64,000 bases of DNA from Mucilaginibacter pineti (GTDB lineage: Bacteria; Bacteroidota; Bacteroidia; Sphingobacteriales; Sphingobacteriaceae), in contig NZ_FNAI01000001.1 in assembly GCF_900101875.1 (NCBI RefSeq), forward strand, positions 496,001 through 560,000, read 5' to 3'. Shown here in pieces: positions 63,209-64,000 of this stretch. A program made the position numbers and the translations under genes. How positions within the stretch are numbered: position 1 is the first letter of the stretch; each line of letters starts with the position of its first letter. The notes below the pieces were generated by a model that ran no database searches, was not told the DNA's origin, and saw nothing but the letters and a program-made list of their open reading frames with translations.

Positions 63209-63342
63209 AGATGTGAGATTTGAGATATGAGACTAAAAACCGTTCAAAACACATATTCCATATCTCAATTAGATATGAGATATTAGATTTATACAAGCAC
63301 TCCGCAGAGTGTCTCATATCTCAAATCTAATAGCTCACATCT
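63209..63342. repeat. Gene-less inverted repeat of gagata words between phoH and purC
   Basis: The left arm 63209-63233 is inverse to 63311-63342 over two blocks (agatgtgag and tttgagatatgagac), with a third palindrome, atatctca/tgagatat, in the middle (about 63259-63282). No coding frame. It has the same short-word style as elements A-C without an inner gene. Confidence 0.75.
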
Positions 63343-63343
63343 A

Positions 63344-64000
63344 CTACTGTATATCCCCGTAAGCTTCTAATATTTTGCGTACCAGTTTGTGGCGTACAAC
63401 GTCTTCTCCGCTTAGGTAAACTATTTCAATTCCTTTAATGTCTGTTAATATGCGCAGGGCAGTGTGCAGGCCCGATTGCTGTTTCTTGGGCAAATCTATC
63501 TGCGTAACATCGCCCGTAACAATAAACTTAGCAGATGGGCCCATACGTGTCAGGAACATTTTTAATTGCATATCGGTGGCGTTTTGGGCCTCATCCAATA
63601 TCACAAAGCAATTGTCCAAGGTACGGCCACGCATAAACGCCAGCGGTGCTATTTCAATGGTACGATTTTCCAGGTAAAGCTTTAACTTTTCGGCTGGTAT
63701 CATATCATCAAGCGCATCGTACAGCGGCCTTAAGTATGGGTCAATCTTTTCTTTTAAATCGCCGGGCAAAAAGCCAAGGTTCTCCCCTGCTTCAACGGCC
63801 GGGCGGGTTAAAATAATCCGTTTAATTTCCTTATTCTTAAGCGCGCGTACAGCTAAAGCTACAGCGGTATAGGTTTTACCGGTACCTGCGGGGCCAATGG
63901 CAAAAAGTATATCGCTTTTGTTAATACAATCAACCATTTTACGTTGGTTGGCTGTACGGGCTTTAACCATTACACCGTTGGGCCCAAACACAATAACTTC
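63344..64000 (-). CDS. phoH: PhoH-like ATPase (partial)
   Basis: 219 codons are visible; the 5' end is past the right edge (the frame is open through 64000). It has Walker [36 protein letters not shown], Walker [13 protein letters not shown] and [13 protein letters not shown]. Normal PhoH is about 320 aa, so about 100 N-terminal residues are lacking. Predicted ATP-binding/RNA-helicase-like protein, often next to ybeY. Confidence 0.93.
   Translation of the reverse strand, partial: EVIVFGPNGVMVKARTANQRKMVDCINKSDILFAIGPAGTGKTYTAVALAVRALKNKEIKRIILTRPAVEAGENLGFLPGDLKEKIDPYLRPLYDALDDMIPAEKLKLYLENRTIEIAPLAFMRGRTLDNCFVILDEAQNATDMQLKMFLTRMGPSAKFIVTGDVTQIDLPKKQQSGLHTALRILTDIKGIEIVYLSGEDVVRHKLVRKILEAYGDIQ

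Overview
The window looks like chromosomal DNA of a member of the Bacteroidota, most likely Sphingobacteriaceae (Mucilaginibacter/Pedobacter-like; the genus is an inference). Support comes from the TAnnTTTG promoter boxes, the ArgF' transcarbamylase of the Bacteroides/Xanthomonas type, an ECF sigma factor paired with a membrane-anchored beta-barrel protein, many short palindromic intergenic repeats, weak Shine-Dalgarno signals, and several TTG/GTG starts. No phage, IS transposase, CRISPR, rRNA or tRNA was seen; one SRP RNA is present.

Layout. 1-9.2 kb is the 3' end of a hybrid polyketide/non-ribosomal peptide cluster: a KS-AT-ACP-aminotransferase polypeptide (cut by the left edge), a C-A-T-TE NRPS predicted to load glycine, and a dedicated phosphopantetheinyl transferase. 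Together they would make a beta-amino-acyl-glycine end to a longer product. 9.3-15.8 kb holds a glycosyltransferase, PBP1C, a lipoprotein, and an ECF sigma factor with a membrane/beta-barrel partner. The lipoprotein and the sigma operon share an identical two-part promoter-like motif. 15.9-24.4 kb is housekeeping: an exonuclease, a double ABC ATPase, RNase R, a prenyl synthase, TonB-domain proteins, and L27/L21.

24.4-34 kb contains a four-helix-bundle gene inside AT-rich repeats, a glutamate/dicarboxylate symporter, a second sigma factor, DinB with a divergent 2H phosphoesterase that ends in a clamp-binding-like motif, and the SRP RNA. 34.1-46 kb is the arginine region. It has a candidate arginine-rich leader peptide with an attenuator-like hairpin, then an argA-like GNAT gene, argG, a cupin, argC, argD and argF'. 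PaiB, a Na+/H+ antiporter and NDH-2 come next, then argB-proC and an aspartate kinase. Two more four-helix-bundle genes, each flanked by inverted repeats, interrupt the arginine operon.

46-64 kb is again largely core: a thioredoxin-like lipid/envelope protein, an S9 peptidase, an E2 acyltransferase, CinA, an LptD-like protein, an amidase, an MCE protein, RNase Z, a STAS protein, PurC and PhoH (cut by the right edge).

The best candidate for an undescribed system is the set of three IVS-like elements (24.4, 35.1 and 38.0 kb). Each is a small S23/four-helix-bundle gene, co-oriented with its host transcription unit and enclosed by its own inverted short-word repeats. Gene-less relatives of these repeats lie elsewhere in the window. 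Known 23S rRNA intervening sequences have the same plan (ORF plus complementary ends), but here they sit between protein genes. Other strong leads are the arginine leader/attenuator, the duplicated ECF promoter motif, and the QIDLF tail on the 2H phosphoesterase next to DinB.
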